Made by a program: the position numbers and the translations under genes. A DNA stretch of 64,000 nucleotides, taken from contig NZ_LDIG01000080.1 of NCBI RefSeq assembly GCF_015845845.1, positions 18,819-82,818 of the forward strand. The letters run 5' to 3'. Under the pieces are notes generated by a model, which was not told where the DNA came from, searched no databases, and saw only the letters and a program-made list of their open reading frames with translations. The stretch comes from Paenibacillus dendritiformis (GTDB taxonomy: Bacteria; Bacillota; Bacilli; Paenibacillales; Paenibacillaceae). Positions 27,356 to 36,326 of the stretch are shown piece after piece (within the stretch, counting starts at the first letter, position 1; every line of letters starts with the position of its first letter).

Positions 27356-27646
27356 TTGTTGGTACTAATCACTTATGATGTCAGCACGACCAGCATTGCC
27401 GGGCAGCGCAGGTTACGTAAAGTCGCAAAGTTATGCCAAAATTATGGTCAGAGAGTGCAAAACTCTGTTTTTGAATGCAATGTAGACGCAGCTCAGTTCG
27501 CCAGCTTGAAGATCCAACTTGTCGATATGATTGATGAAAAGGAAGACAGCCTGCGATTTTATCAATTAGGAAACAACTACAAAAGCAAGGTGGAGCATAT
27601 TGGCGTGAAGGCATCGATCGATATGGAAGGGACCCTAATTTTCTAG
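27356..27646 (+). CDS. cas2: CRISPR-associated protein Cas2
   Basis: 96-aa structural partner of Cas1. The ferredoxin-like fold begins LVLITYDVSTTS and includes KLCQNYGQRVQNSVFECNVD. TTG start at 27356 (an adjacent TTG follows at 27359), with a weak AGGTAG ribosome site. The TAG stop (27644-27646) shares its final G with the first base of the array 2 leader's outer inverted repeat, so cas2 and the leader abut. Confidence 0.95.
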   Translation: MLVLITYDVSTTSIAGQRRLRKVAKLCQNYGQRVQNSVFECNVDAAQFASLKIQLVDMIDEKEDSLRFYQLGNNYKSKVEHIGVKASIDMEGTLIF

Positions 27647-27834
27647 TGCGAATGTGTAGTGCACATGAAATCCCCGGGGGATTCGCACCACATTTTTTTC
27701 ATATTATGGATAAAAACCATTTTGTGATTTATTACAGAAGTGAGAAACCACCTAGTTTAGATTGATTCTATAGCTAATTTGATTAATTGAATCATAGTAA
27801 GAACGAAAAATGATTGTAACAATCATTTTTCGCT
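27646..27834 (+). promoter_or_regulatory. CRISPR array 2 leader
   Basis: 189-nt leader directly after cas2. Outer inverted repeat GTGCGAAT (27646-27653) / ATTCGCAC (27681-27688), 27-nt spacer with CCCCGGGG inside. Inner inverted repeat CGAAAAATGATTG (27804-27816) / CAATCATTTTTCG (27820-27832), next to the first repeat. It shares long blocks with leader 1. Confidence 0.85.
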
Positions 27835-28259
27835 GTCGCATCCCACGTGGATGCGTGGATTGAAATTATATCCGTAGGCATGAGAGAGGCAAAAAGGCAA
27901 GTCGCATCCCACGTGGATGCGTGGATTGAAATTCCAGGAACTTCTTGATGCTTTCAACGTGGCTTGTCGCATCCCACGTGGATGCGTGGATTGAAATTCA
28001 TACTGTATCGTGCGCTTAACGACCGTGCAAGTCGCATCCCACGTGGATGCGTGGATTGAAATTTCCTCGCTTGTCCATTCGGTCTCGTACGTGTAGTCGC
28101 ATCCCACGTGGATGCGTGGATTGAAATCATGCACGGATGAGCAGATTGAACGGAAATACGGTCGCATCCCACGCGGAAGCAGTGGATTGAAATCCGTAAC
28201 ACGCCGAATGTCGAACGCACTTTTCCCATCGTATCCCACGTGGTTGCTTCACTCCAGAT
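27835..28259 (+). CRISPR. CRISPR array 2, type I-C variant repeat, 7 repeats / 6 spacers
   Basis: Five identical 32-bp repeats starting GTCGCATCCCACGTGGATGC (27835, 27901, 27966, 28031, 28096), then two degenerate ones (28161-28193 with an extra base; 28228-28259 keeping only ATCGTATCCCACGTGG well). Spacers are 33-34 nt. The consensus differs from arrays 1 and 3 at two positions, both in the hairpin loop (CACGT instead of TACGC), so the Cas5 substrate stem is unchanged. Confidence 0.97.
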
Positions 28260-28350
28260 TCGAATAGATGAGCGGTATGCTAATCCTTGACCCACTGTGA
28301 GTATGCTATAATATTGGCAAGTTTATAGCCTAATGGAAGGAGTAAATGCA

Positions 28351-28527
28351 ATGGAGCGTGTTCAGGCCTTCCGAAAATTAATTAGGCTTACAGGGGATAG
28401 AGCCAAACTGGATGCAAAAGCAAACGGGACTTACGTTGTGTATAAAACGGATAAAGGTCAAATCGTCAAAGAATATGTTAATGGTGAGATTATAACATTA
28501 AACGATCCAGGGTTGCCTCATGAGTGA
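28351..28527 (+). CDS. Small zeta-toxin-associated protein, probable antitoxin
   Basis: 58-aa soluble protein (MERVQAFRKLIRLTGDRA...), intact, overlapping the downstream zeta-like gene by 8 nt. Small genes of this size are regularly found directly upstream of chromosomal zeta-family kinases and are presumed antitoxins. ATG 28351 follows GGAAGGAG with 8-nt spacing, and is preferred over ATG 28333. The antitoxin role is an inference from position; no domain is recognisable with certainty. Confidence 0.55.
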   Translation: MERVQAFRKLIRLTGDRAKLDAKANGTYVVYKTDKGQIVKEYVNGEIITLNDPGLPHE

Positions 28528-29103
28528 ACCTTCCGCAGTAATATATGTATTTGCCGGAAATAATGGCAGCGGTAAAAGTACAATTCGAGATTTGATTGTA
28601 GATATACTGGGATTTAGTATGAATATTGATCCTGACGCCTTGGCTCGTGGCATTGATCCGAATCAACCAGAGAGTCGTAAATTTTCAGCAGGTAAAAGAA
28701 GCGATCAAGATTGCTAGAGACTGTATACGCAATAAACGGGATTTTTCTATAGAAACGGCTTTGACTGGGGGGAATGCAGTACGACTTATACGAGATGCGA
28801 GAGCAAAGGGATTTAAAGAAACGATGTTTTTGTGGGTCCTGGTGATTCTCATCTCAATATAGAACGGGTTGCCGCAAGAGTTCGAAACGGCGGGCGCCAT
28901 ATTCCGGCTGGAGATATTATAAGAAGGTATAAACATCGCTCCAAAATTTGATTTCCCATCTTCATCTTATTGATTATTTAATCGTTGTCGACAATAGCGA
29001 ATCAAGCGGCGAAATTGTTCTGGATGTAGAAGATGGATCAATAAAATACGAGGCCAAGCTAATACCACAGTGGGTCCAACAAATAAAGGATAGTCTTAAG
29101 TAA
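28520..29103 (+). pseudogene. Zeta toxin family ATPase, broken by three frameshifts
   Basis: The reading is continuous only across three frames. It begins with a P-loop (FAGNNGSGKST, residues about 11-21), continues IARDCIRNKRDFSIETALTGG in a second frame and GPGDSHLNIERVAARVRNGGRHIP in the third, and ends IPQWVQQIKDSLK. Single-base indels lie in homopolymers near 28694-28697 (A), 28827-28831 (T) and 28943-28946 (A). Zeta kinases phosphorylate UDP-amino sugars and block wall synthesis. All three breaks in homopolymers could also mean sequencing error. Confidence 0.8.
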
Positions 29104-29323
29104 TACTTTTAGGCGAAAAAAGAAACTTGCTCTCTTTTTCGGAATCTAGCATGAATAGACTAGGAAATATGTTTCGTGCTGCAATAATGCCCGTAACAAT
29201 CATGAACTTAAGGTAGGTGTATGACAGAAATACACTCACCAGATAAGGTTTTCCTCCTGAAAAAATTGAAGTGACATATAGCGAAGAAGACTGGATTAAC
29301 ATGGGTGGGGCTGTTATCTGCAG

Positions 29324-29512
29324 GTGCGAATGTCTAGTGCACATAAAATCACTGGGGGATTCGTACCTTGTTTTTTCTATATTATGGGTAATATTCTTTT
29401 TATCGTTTGTTACTGACTTGGAAAAACCTCTTTTTAGAGGCTATGGTATGGATGTTTTGATTGATTCGGTCATATCAAGGGCCAAAATTGATTGTTACTA
29501 TCATATTTCGCT
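29324..29512 (+). promoter_or_regulatory. CRISPR array 3 leader (diverged)
   Basis: Same 189-nt length as the other two leaders. Outer inverted repeat GTGCGAAT (29324-29331) / ATTCGTAC (29359-29366) has one mismatch. The inner palindrome is degraded: the two 13-nt arms (29482-29494, 29498-29510) pair at only about 9 positions. The stretch from the zeta remnant to here (29104-29323) has no recognisable feature. Confidence 0.75.
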
Positions 29513-30650
29513 GTCGCATCCTACGCGGATGCGTGGATTGAAATTGTCGCCAGGAAGGGAATCCGGACGCGGGAAACGAGTCGCATCCTACGCGGATGCG
29601 TGGATTGAAATAGTCGATGACAACAATCAGACAGCACATATGCCCGTCGCATCCTACGCGGATGCGTGGATTGAAATACGTGGACTTTTACGATCCGGGC
29701 CTGCCCATTGAAGTCGCATCCTACGCGGATGCGTGGATTGAAATCTCTTTGGAAGATGTCGACATCTGCGTGGTTCCGTCGCATCCTACGCGGATGCGTG
29801 GATTGAAATTCTGGCCGGGTATGACTGCTCCGCATCCAGCAAGTGTCGCATCCTACGCGGATGCGTGGATTGAAATAAAATCTGCTATTTCCTGCAATTT
29901 CTTTCTGGACGGTCGCATCCTACGCGGATGCGTGGATTGAAATAGTCATTTCAGGCTCAAGGGATAGTGACTGCAGCCGTCGCATCCTACGCGGATGCGT
30001 GGATTGAAATCAAGATGTGCTTGTATGGTCGCCGGCTCCAGTGGGTCGCATCCTACGCGGATGCGTGGATTGAAATCGTCAGGATATCGAGATAAATCCG
30101 CAGGCTCTCAACGTCGCATCCTACGCGGATGCGTGGATTGAAATATGGCAGCCCGCCGGGAAGGGGCGAACAGCGTGAGGTCGCATCCTACGCGGATGCG
30201 TGGATTGAAATATTCTACGTAGTCCATGACGATAACATCCGGACGCGTCGCATCCTACGCGGATGCGTGGATTGAAATTCGACCACTCATAGGTTCGCGA
30301 GCAGCCCATACTGTCGCATCCTACGCGGATGCGTGGATTGAAATCCGTATCTGCATGGCACGGCGGGGACGGTGGAGGGTCGCATCCTACGCGGATGCGT
30401 GGATTGAAATGGCAGGGTGGCCGCCGGGATGGATGATCGTTACGGTCGCATCCTACGCGGATGCGTGGATTGAATTGGAATGTCGAAGGATACGTGTCTC
30501 CGAGCTGTGGTCGCATCCTTGAAATAAAGAAAGAGCCGAGACAGCATGTCAAACAGCAGTCGTATCCTACGGATGGTGGATTGGAATCGTAAAGTCACCG
30601 TGATGAACAATAAACCGGGCATGTCGTATCCTTCACGGATGCACAAAGTA
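29513..30650 (+). CRISPR. CRISPR array 3, type I-C, 18 repeats / 17 spacers
   Basis: Fourteen perfect repeats of the array 1 type from 29513, a fifteenth with one change near its 3' end (30445-30476), then three decayed ones: 30510-30525 lost 16 internal bases; 30559-30587 and 30623-30650 carry several changes. Spacers are 33-36 nt. The array is on the same strand as the others and lies about 310 nt from sigK. Confidence 0.97.
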
Positions 30651-30699
30651 AAAAACGGCCCCGCTTGCGATAAGATTTACTCGCAACCCCAGCGGGCCG
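30651..30699 (-). terminator. Hairpin terminator between array 3 and sigK, minus-strand orientation
   Basis: Arms at 30656-30670 (with TGCGA) and 30681-30699 (with TCGCA and GCGGGCCG) form a long GC-rich hairpin. On the minus strand it is followed by a run of T (complement of 30651-30655), so it would stop leftward transcription from reaching array 3 antisense. The rest of the gap to sigK (30700-30961) is pyrimidine-rich, with CATACAAT at 30860-30867 resembling a sigma-E -10 box but no good -35. Confidence 0.5.
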
Positions 30700-30961
30700 C
30701 ATCCCCTAATCCCATCCCACGGAACAGCCTCTCTTCCCTTCACACTTACACATCCCTCACTTTCTCTCTCCTCATACCTAGCCGCTCACCTCCCAACTCC
30801 ATCCAGCCAAAAATACAATGGCAGCTTTCCCCGTACATGCACTTCTGGGCCATCGCCTACATACAATGTATCACTGCGCCGGGATTCGGCTTGCTGCGAA
30901 GAGATACCGCTAGGCGCAAATCGCAGAATAGAACGTTGTCAGACTCCTGGAGGTGGCTAGC

Positions 30962-31669
30962 ATGACGGGTTTATTTGCTGCAATCGCCGTGTTCATCAAG
31001 CAATTGACGCTGCTTGTATCCTACGTCAAGAACAATGCGTTTCCGCAGCCGTTGGCGGAAGAGGATGAGATGAAGCATTTGCAGCGGATGGCGGAAGGCA
31101 ATGCACAGTCGCGCAACACGCTCATTGAGCACAATCTCCGCCTGGTTGCGCACATCGTGAAGAAATTCGACAACACCGGAGAAGACTTGGAGGACTTGAT
31201 TTCCATCGGCACAATCGGACTCATCAAAGCGATCGAGAGCTTCCAGCCGAACAAGGGAACGAAGCTGGCGACCTTCGCCGCCCGCTGCATCGAGAACGAG
31301 ATCTTGATGCATCTTCGCTCTTTGAAAAAGACGCGCAAAGATGTCTCCCTTCATGATCCGATCGGGACGGACAAGGAAGGCAACGAAATCACGCTAATAG
31401 ATATTCTTGGCACGGACGGCGATGAAGTCGTCGATAAAGTGCAGCTCAAAATTGAGAAAAGTAAAATATACCGGAATCTGGATATTCTCGATGAGCGGGA
31501 GCAGGAAGTGATTCGCGGCCGCTTCGGTCTGGATGGGGGCGGGGAGGAACGGACACAGCGGGAGATTGCCAAGGAGTTGGGCATCTCGCGCAGCTATGTC
31601 TCCCGGATAGAGAAACGGGCGTTAATGAAGCTCTACCATGAATTTTACAAAAATAAAGGTCACTTGTAA
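30962..31669 (+). CDS. sigK: Sporulation sigma factor SigK precursor (uninterrupted)
   Basis: Late mother-cell sigma factor, 235 aa. The 20-residue pro-sequence ([20 protein letters not shown]) ends before [10 protein letters not shown], matching the site where SpoIVFB cleaves pro-sigma-K in Bacillus. Region 2 ([26 protein letters not shown]) and region 4 ([24 protein letters not shown]) are complete. The gene is a single frame with no skin-like insertion. ATG 30962 has GGAGGTGG 6 nt upstream. Confidence 0.97.
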   Translation: MTGLFAAIAVFIKQLTLLVSYVKNNAFPQPLAEEDEMKHLQRMAEGNAQSRNTLIEHNLRLVAHIVKKFDNTGEDLEDLISIGTIGLIKAIESFQPNKGTKLATFAARCIENEILMHLRSLKKTRKDVSLHDPIGTDKEGNEITLIDILGTDGDEVVDKVQLKIEKSKIYRNLDILDEREQEVIRGRFGLDGGGEERTQREIAKELGISRSYVSRIEKRALMKLYHEFYKNKGHL

Positions 31670-31787
31670 CAGCCGCATTGCGAGAAGGCCAGCCCTGTCC
31701 TGGTCCAATCCGCTCCATGATTGTCCCGTGCAACACGGCCCCGGAGCCGTGCTGCGCGGGCATTCGCGATCGGCGGGGGCCATCGCG

Positions 31788-32165
31788 TCATGTCGTGCTG
31801 CGGCTCTGAATGGTGCCGTCCTGCCTGTGAATGACGATATCGGCTCCATCGGACGCCTTCCGCTGCTGAGCGTATTGAACGGCCTCCTGCTTCGTCGGCG
31901 CCGTCATGAGCGGATGCTTCCGCCCTTCGGCTTTTACCGCCCAGTCTTCGCCGGCCGGGACGACATGAAGGACGTGATCCGGCCCCGAATGGTCCGGGAA
32001 GTGCTCTCCATGCCATTTTTTGGCCTGCGCGGTCGCGATCGCAATCGCGCGTCCTTCTTCCATGCCATCTTCCAATAAAGCGTTGGCGATCTCAATCGCC
32101 TTGGCCCGCACCTCAGACAGCAGATGCTTCATGGACGGAGGATAGTTGTGCTCGTTCCATGGCAT
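31788..32165 (-). CDS. DUF2188 domain protein
   Basis: 125-aa soluble protein. The N-terminal part (PWNEHNYPPSMKHLLSEVRAKAIEIANALL...AKKW) is a helical segment; the C-terminal part (VLHVVPAGEDWAVKAEGRKHP...VIHRQDGTIQSR) is a DUF2188 repeat. ATG at 32165 on the minus strand has AAGGAGGG upstream; the longer form from 32315 overlaps the divergent promoter. Function unknown; it is transcribed toward sigK. The 118 nt between the two stop codons hold a CACGGC/GCCGTG hairpin (31734-31751) without a T-run. Confidence 0.75.
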   Translation of the reverse strand: MPWNEHNYPPSMKHLLSEVRAKAIEIANALLEDGMEEGRAIAIATAQAKKWHGEHFPDHSGPDHVLHVVPAGEDWAVKAEGRKHPLMTAPTKQEAVQYAQQRKASDGADIVIHRQDGTIQSRSTT

Positions 32166-32254
32166 TCGGCTTCCCTCCTTGCTGCATAGGGTTGTCCATA
32201 CTTTACCCGGATGCGTCTCCGGGCAAACCGGTACCTGCTCCGGCGGGGCGAATT

Positions 32255-32263
32255 TGCTATAAT
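32255..32263 (+). promoter_or_regulatory. Extended -10 promoter for the CBM9-like gene
   Basis: TGCTATAAT is a perfect extended -10; no -35 is evident at 17 nt. It lies about 45 nt before the start codon, in the divergent intergenic region. Confidence 0.5.
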
Positions 32264-32308
32264 GAACGAGCCGGAACAACGAGATGGACGAGAGGAAGGA
32301 AGATGGCA

Positions 32309-32965
32309 ATGACATCAGAGGCGAACACAGAAGCAGTATTCAGCAAGGCAACGGATAGCCCGGTGCCACGCTACATATGCCGCCGCGTGCCCGACGGCGA
32401 GGCGGATTGGAAGGGGGCGGAGGCGGCGGTCCTGGCCGATGTCGTCACCGGGCAAGCTCCGCGCTACCGCACCCAGGTTCAGGCCTGCTGGTCCAAGCGG
32501 AGCTTATATCTTCGCTTCGAATGCGAGGATGAGCGCATTGTAAGCCCTTATACGAAGCGGGATGAGCCCTTGTTCGAAGCGGATGTGGTGGAATGCTTCA
32601 TCCAGCCGGGGGAAGACGCCGACGCGTATTATGAATTCAACATCAGCCCGCATAATGTCGTCTTCGATTCGCGAATCGTCTGCGAACCGGGCAAGGACAA
32701 GCTGTTCCAGCCCGAGTGGGATGCCGGGCTGCTGCGGACGACAGTAACCTATGTCAGCGAGCCGAAGCGGCTCCTTGTCTATGAGGCGGCAATCGCGTTT
32801 GAGGATCTGGGGCAGGCCCCTCGGCCGGGAGACTGCTGGCGCATCAATTGGTTCCGGATCGACGAGGGCGAGGACGGACAGCGGACGTTCGATGCCTGGT
32901 CGCCGACGGGCGCGGTGAATTTCCATGTGCCGGAACGGTTCGGGCGGATTCTGTTCGAAGCATAG
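32309..32965 (+). CDS. Carbohydrate-binding family 9-like protein
   Basis: 218-aa single-domain protein resembling the CBM9-like/DOMON fold. It has no signal peptide, so is probably cytoplasmic or released otherwise. Recognisable segments are SLYLRFECEDERIVSPY, DVVECFIQPGEDADAYYEFNISPHN and WRINWFRIDEG. ATG 32309 is 8 nt after AAGGA; ATG 32303 is only 2 nt away and less likely. The ligand is unknown. It is convergent with the frameshifted gene downstream. Confidence 0.75.
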   Translation: MTSEANTEAVFSKATDSPVPRYICRRVPDGEADWKGAEAAVLADVVTGQAPRYRTQVQACWSKRSLYLRFECEDERIVSPYTKRDEPLFEADVVECFIQPGEDADAYYEFNISPHNVVFDSRIVCEPGKDKLFQPEWDAGLLRTTVTYVSEPKRLLVYEAAIAFEDLGQAPRPGDCWRINWFRIDEGEDGQRTFDAWSPTGAVNFHVPERFGRILFEA

Positions 32966-33022
32966 AGATTTCCGAAAGAGGAAGGTTCAACAAAAAGCTG
33001 CGACAATCTGCAACAATGAAAG

Positions 33023-33067
33023 AAGGCTTCCCGCCAACGGCTGTAACAGCCCGACGCGGGAAGCCTT
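33023..33067. terminator. Stem-loop between convergent genes
   Basis: Perfect 12-bp inverted repeat AAGGCTTCCCGC / GCGGGAAGCCTT between the CBM9-like gene and the minus-strand pseudogene. No long T-run on either side. Confidence 0.55.
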
Positions 33068-33069
33068 GC

Positions 33070-35371
33070 TCATGAGGTCTGCCGCATGCCCGAGGCAGCC
33101 GGGACGCGGCTATTGAACGCCCGGAGTAATCCCAATCTCCACGCCGCCAGCCGGGTGAATGAAGCTGATTGCGAAGGTCGGGACGCTTCATCCCAGGCGA
33201 GATCGAACGGGTATGCCTGGCCGCCGCGCTGCACGGTCACGTGCGCCGGGGCAGTCGGCGCATAGAACCGCAGCACCGCCCGGACACCGGCCGGCCCGCG
33301 CGCCGTATAGCGCCGGGACTTCGCTTGTCCAGCATCGGCGGGACCGTCGTCCGGCTCCGGGACAACCCGTCCGGCCGCGGCGACGAGGACCAGCTCCCGG
33401 CCGCTCTGCTGCGCCTGCTTCAGATCATACAGCAAGGCCTGTTCCCCCGGCCCGATCGTCACGCTTGGCCGCACCGATAATTGCCCGTCGAACAAATCGA
33501 CGAACGGGCCTTCCAGGGTGACCGGATCGCTGCGGCAGCTCTCCTCAAGCACGGCTGCGGCCACGTACGGGCCCCGCTTGGCGACGAGCGCATGGGAAGG
33601 CGTCCAGCCTGCCGCCGACGGACCGTGGACCGCCGCCCATGCTGCCTTCACCGCGCCGCGCAGCCGGTTGGCGTCGTCCGCGGAGCGAGTGAAGCGGGCA
33701 GGATGCTCCGGCAGGTAAGCAACCGCGCCCCGGCCAATGCGCGTGATGGCCAGTTCCCCGTCCTGGCTCTCCATCGCGGCTCCCAGCGTCTCGAACAGAT
33801 GCTGCGCCGGGCTGTCATACGTACGCGTTCCCGCGTTCCACCATTCGCGTACGGCATGATACGGATCGCTGCCATCCCCGACATACAGCAGAACCCCACC
33901 GGCTTGCACCCATTGCGCCAGCCCGTAATGGATATCCATATGCTCCGGCTTCATGAATTCATAGCTGACGATTAGCAGCCCGTACTCGTTCAAATAGTGC
34001 GGAATCCGGCGCACATTGTCCAGTTGGACCGGTCGGACCGGATACCCGTGCTTCAGCAGCGGCATCGCCAAGCCAAAGAACGCATCCCACGTAATATGCT
34101 CCATCTCGGAAGCGAACCGCTCTTCCTCCCGCACCCGTTCCCAATCGAGCGACAAATCGAGCCGCTGGTACATGCAGGAAGCGGCGACCAGCACTCCGAT
34201 GCCGGGAAGGGAGGCCGTCCGCCCAGGGGATTCCTCACCGGACGTCCTGTCCGGTGATTGATCCAGAACCTGCTCCGACGTACCGGCCTGGCCCCCCAGC
34301 GGCATGTGCTGAAGCGCATGCATCACCGCCTGCAGGATCGTTCCATACGCTTCCGGCAGCGGCACCTTGCCCGAGCGATCCGCGGACAAATAGGACCGGC
34401 CATAGATGCGATGCGACCAAGGCGCCACTTCATAATGATCGATATGGGGGTGGAGGAGGGAAGCGACGACGGTTTTTTTATAATTGGCCTCGTAATCTTC
34501 CCAGGTCCGTCCGGGATGGTCTTCAATCGGATCATGCAGGAACCACATGCGGCGGTCGCTTCCCCGCACGAGCTCTTGCATGACGCCATACTCCAAATAC
34601 GCCGTCTCGAACGTCCGCTCCCGCCGTTCGCCTTCATACACGTTCGGCACACGCGAAGTGCCTGTCCAGACTTGGGCGATATAGCCGTCGATGCCGGCCA
34701 TGTCCATGAGCTTCGACTCCGGGCTCACAATGCGCCATTGGCAATAGTTGATGAGGCTGTGCGTCGCCACGTACACATGGATATGACGCCCGTGCGCATG
34801 CTTGGCGTAAGACTTGAGCCCGGAGGTGATGCGCTCCAGCGCCGGGCATACAAATGCGCCTTCAGCTTGGACGCCCGGTACTGGGCATCCGGCGACTGAT
34901 GAGGCGGCATCCACGGCTATAATACAGCTCCCATTCACGCCGGAACGAAGGGGAATACCCGGCCTCCACCCAAAATTCCGGATCTTCCATAAAAAAGGCG
35001 TCTAGACCCGGCATCCACGGCCTTTTTCAACCGTTCCGTTATGTAATCCGCGAAAGACACCGTCGGCACCATATAAGGCACATCATCGGTCTCATGAATA
35101 AGCCGGGTCCCGTTGGCCCGGGTCTGTCCCTCGTCCCAATGCTGGCGCCCGTCGAACCTCCCGTTCAAATAAGGCTGGTATTCGCCCCATGCGGTGCCGG
35201 TCATGAGACCGACGCGATACCCTTGGGCCGACCAGCCGCGTATCCGCTCCTCCATCGTGTCATCCATTCCATACACCAAGACCATGTCGGTCTGTAGATC
35301 GAAGCTTCATACGAAGCGATTTCCTGAAAGGCCGTCTTCTCGCCAGGACGCTGCCGGTTCAGCATCGTCAT
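33070..35371 (-). pseudogene. Large glycoside-hydrolase-like protein, at least four frameshifts
   Basis: A protein of roughly 760 aa is recoverable only by switching frames near 35288, 35005, 34915 and 34850. The order on the minus strand is MVLVYGMDDTMEERIRGW..., then MEDPEFWVEAGYSPSFRREW, then MPPHQSPDAQYRASKLKAHL, then LERITSGLKSYAKHAHGRHIH to the end at 33070. The last 590 codons are intact. The middle resembles a TIM-barrel carbohydrate-active enzyme followed by a GATase-like trimerisation domain (weak resemblance). The likely original start is ATG 35371, after GAAGAAGGG. It may be a real pseudogene or a badly sequenced stretch. Confidence 0.65.
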
Positions 35372-35588
35372 CCCTTCTTCCTGATTGAAGTGGTCATCGG
35401 CCAGGCGCTGTGGCCTGCCATGCGAATCGCCCTCCATTGTACACCTCGCGGGAAGCGTTGCCAACCGGGCTTGTCACAGCTCTAGCCTGAGGCCTTTCCC
35501 TAATAATCGTGTCATTTGGATATGTGCCCCATTCAGGCCCAACTGCATACGTTAGAAGCAAGGGATAACCGGAAAGGATGATGGACTT

Positions 35589-35681
35589 ATGGAAATGAAG
35601 CTGCAAGCGTGGGATATTATCTTGGTGCTGTTCGTCCTCTTGGTCATCGTGTGCCTGCTGCTGTTCGGATTAGGGCTGTAA
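35589..35681 (+). CDS. Very small single-pass membrane protein
   Basis: 30 codons, MEMKLQAWDIILVLFVLLVIVCLLLFGLGL: a short amphipathic start and one hydrophobic helix. GAAAGGATG ends 8 nt before the ATG at 35589. It sits 97 nt upstream of spoVAC in the same direction. The upstream gap (35372-35588) has no gene; CATACGTTA at 35546-35554 resembles a sigma-K -10 element but a matching -35 was not found. Possibly sporulation related; unrecognised. Confidence 0.5.
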   Translation: MEMKLQAWDIILVLFVLLVIVCLLLFGLGL

Positions 35682-35777
35682 CTTGGTGGACCATGGAGAA
35701 GAGACATATTTTATCCGCCAATGACAAATACTGAATGCATACAACTGAAAATCAGATTGGATGCAGGAGGTGACTCA

Positions 35778-36290
35778 ATGGCGACTTCGGCTAAATCCGG
35801 GTCATCCGGGTCCACAACTTGGACTTCCGGAGGAAAGACGATCTCGGAGCAAGAGTATAAGCAGATCGCCAAGCAGCGTGAACCGTCCCGCCCCGTATGG
35901 AAAAATTGCGTACGGGCTTTTTTGGCGGGAGGAACGATCTGCCTGATTGGACAAGCCATTGAACAAATATTAGTCACGTTTTTCGATATGACGAAGAAAG
36001 AGGCGGCAGGCCCGACGGTCGTCATTCTGGTGCTGGCTTCCGTCATTCTGACAAGCCTGGGCGTGTATGACAAACTCGCGCAGTGGGCCGGCGCGGGCAC
36101 GGCGGTTCCCGTGACCGGGTTCGCCAATTCGATGTGCTCCGCGGCGCTGGAGCACCGCAGCGAAGGCCTCGTGCTGGGGGTCGGCGGCAATATGTTCAAG
36201 CTGGCCGGTTCTGTCATCGTATTTGGAACGGTGGCCGCCTGTATTATTGCGCTTATCTATTACATTTTCGGGATACAGTTCCAGCATTGA
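35778..36290 (+). CDS. spoVAC: Stage V sporulation protein AC
   Basis: 170-aa inner-membrane protein of the spore SpoVA channel, needed for dipicolinic acid uptake and release. An N-terminal hydrophilic region with EQEYKQIAKQREPSRPVWKNC is followed by about four membrane helices with GTAVPVTGFANSMCSAALEHRSEG, the family hallmark. ATG 35778 has AGGAGGTGA upstream; the reading from 35721 lacks one. First of spoVAC-AD-AE. Confidence 0.95.
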   Translation: MATSAKSGSSGSTTWTSGGKTISEQEYKQIAKQREPSRPVWKNCVRAFLAGGTICLIGQAIEQILVTFFDMTKKEAAGPTVVILVLASVILTSLGVYDKLAQWAGAGTAVPVTGFANSMCSAALEHRSEGLVLGVGGNMFKLAGSVIVFGTVAACIIALIYYIFGIQFQH

Positions 36291-36326
36291 TGCCGGACGT
36301 TCCCAGATGGTAAAGGAGGCAATCCG

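Noticed and set aside
30860..30867. CATACAAT upstream of sigK as a sigma-E -10 element
   Set aside because: The -10 match is good but no acceptable -35 is found at 13-15 nt, so it is not listed as a promoter.
31734..31751. CACGGC/GCCGTG hairpin after sigK as terminator
   Set aside because: Short stem and no T-run on either strand.
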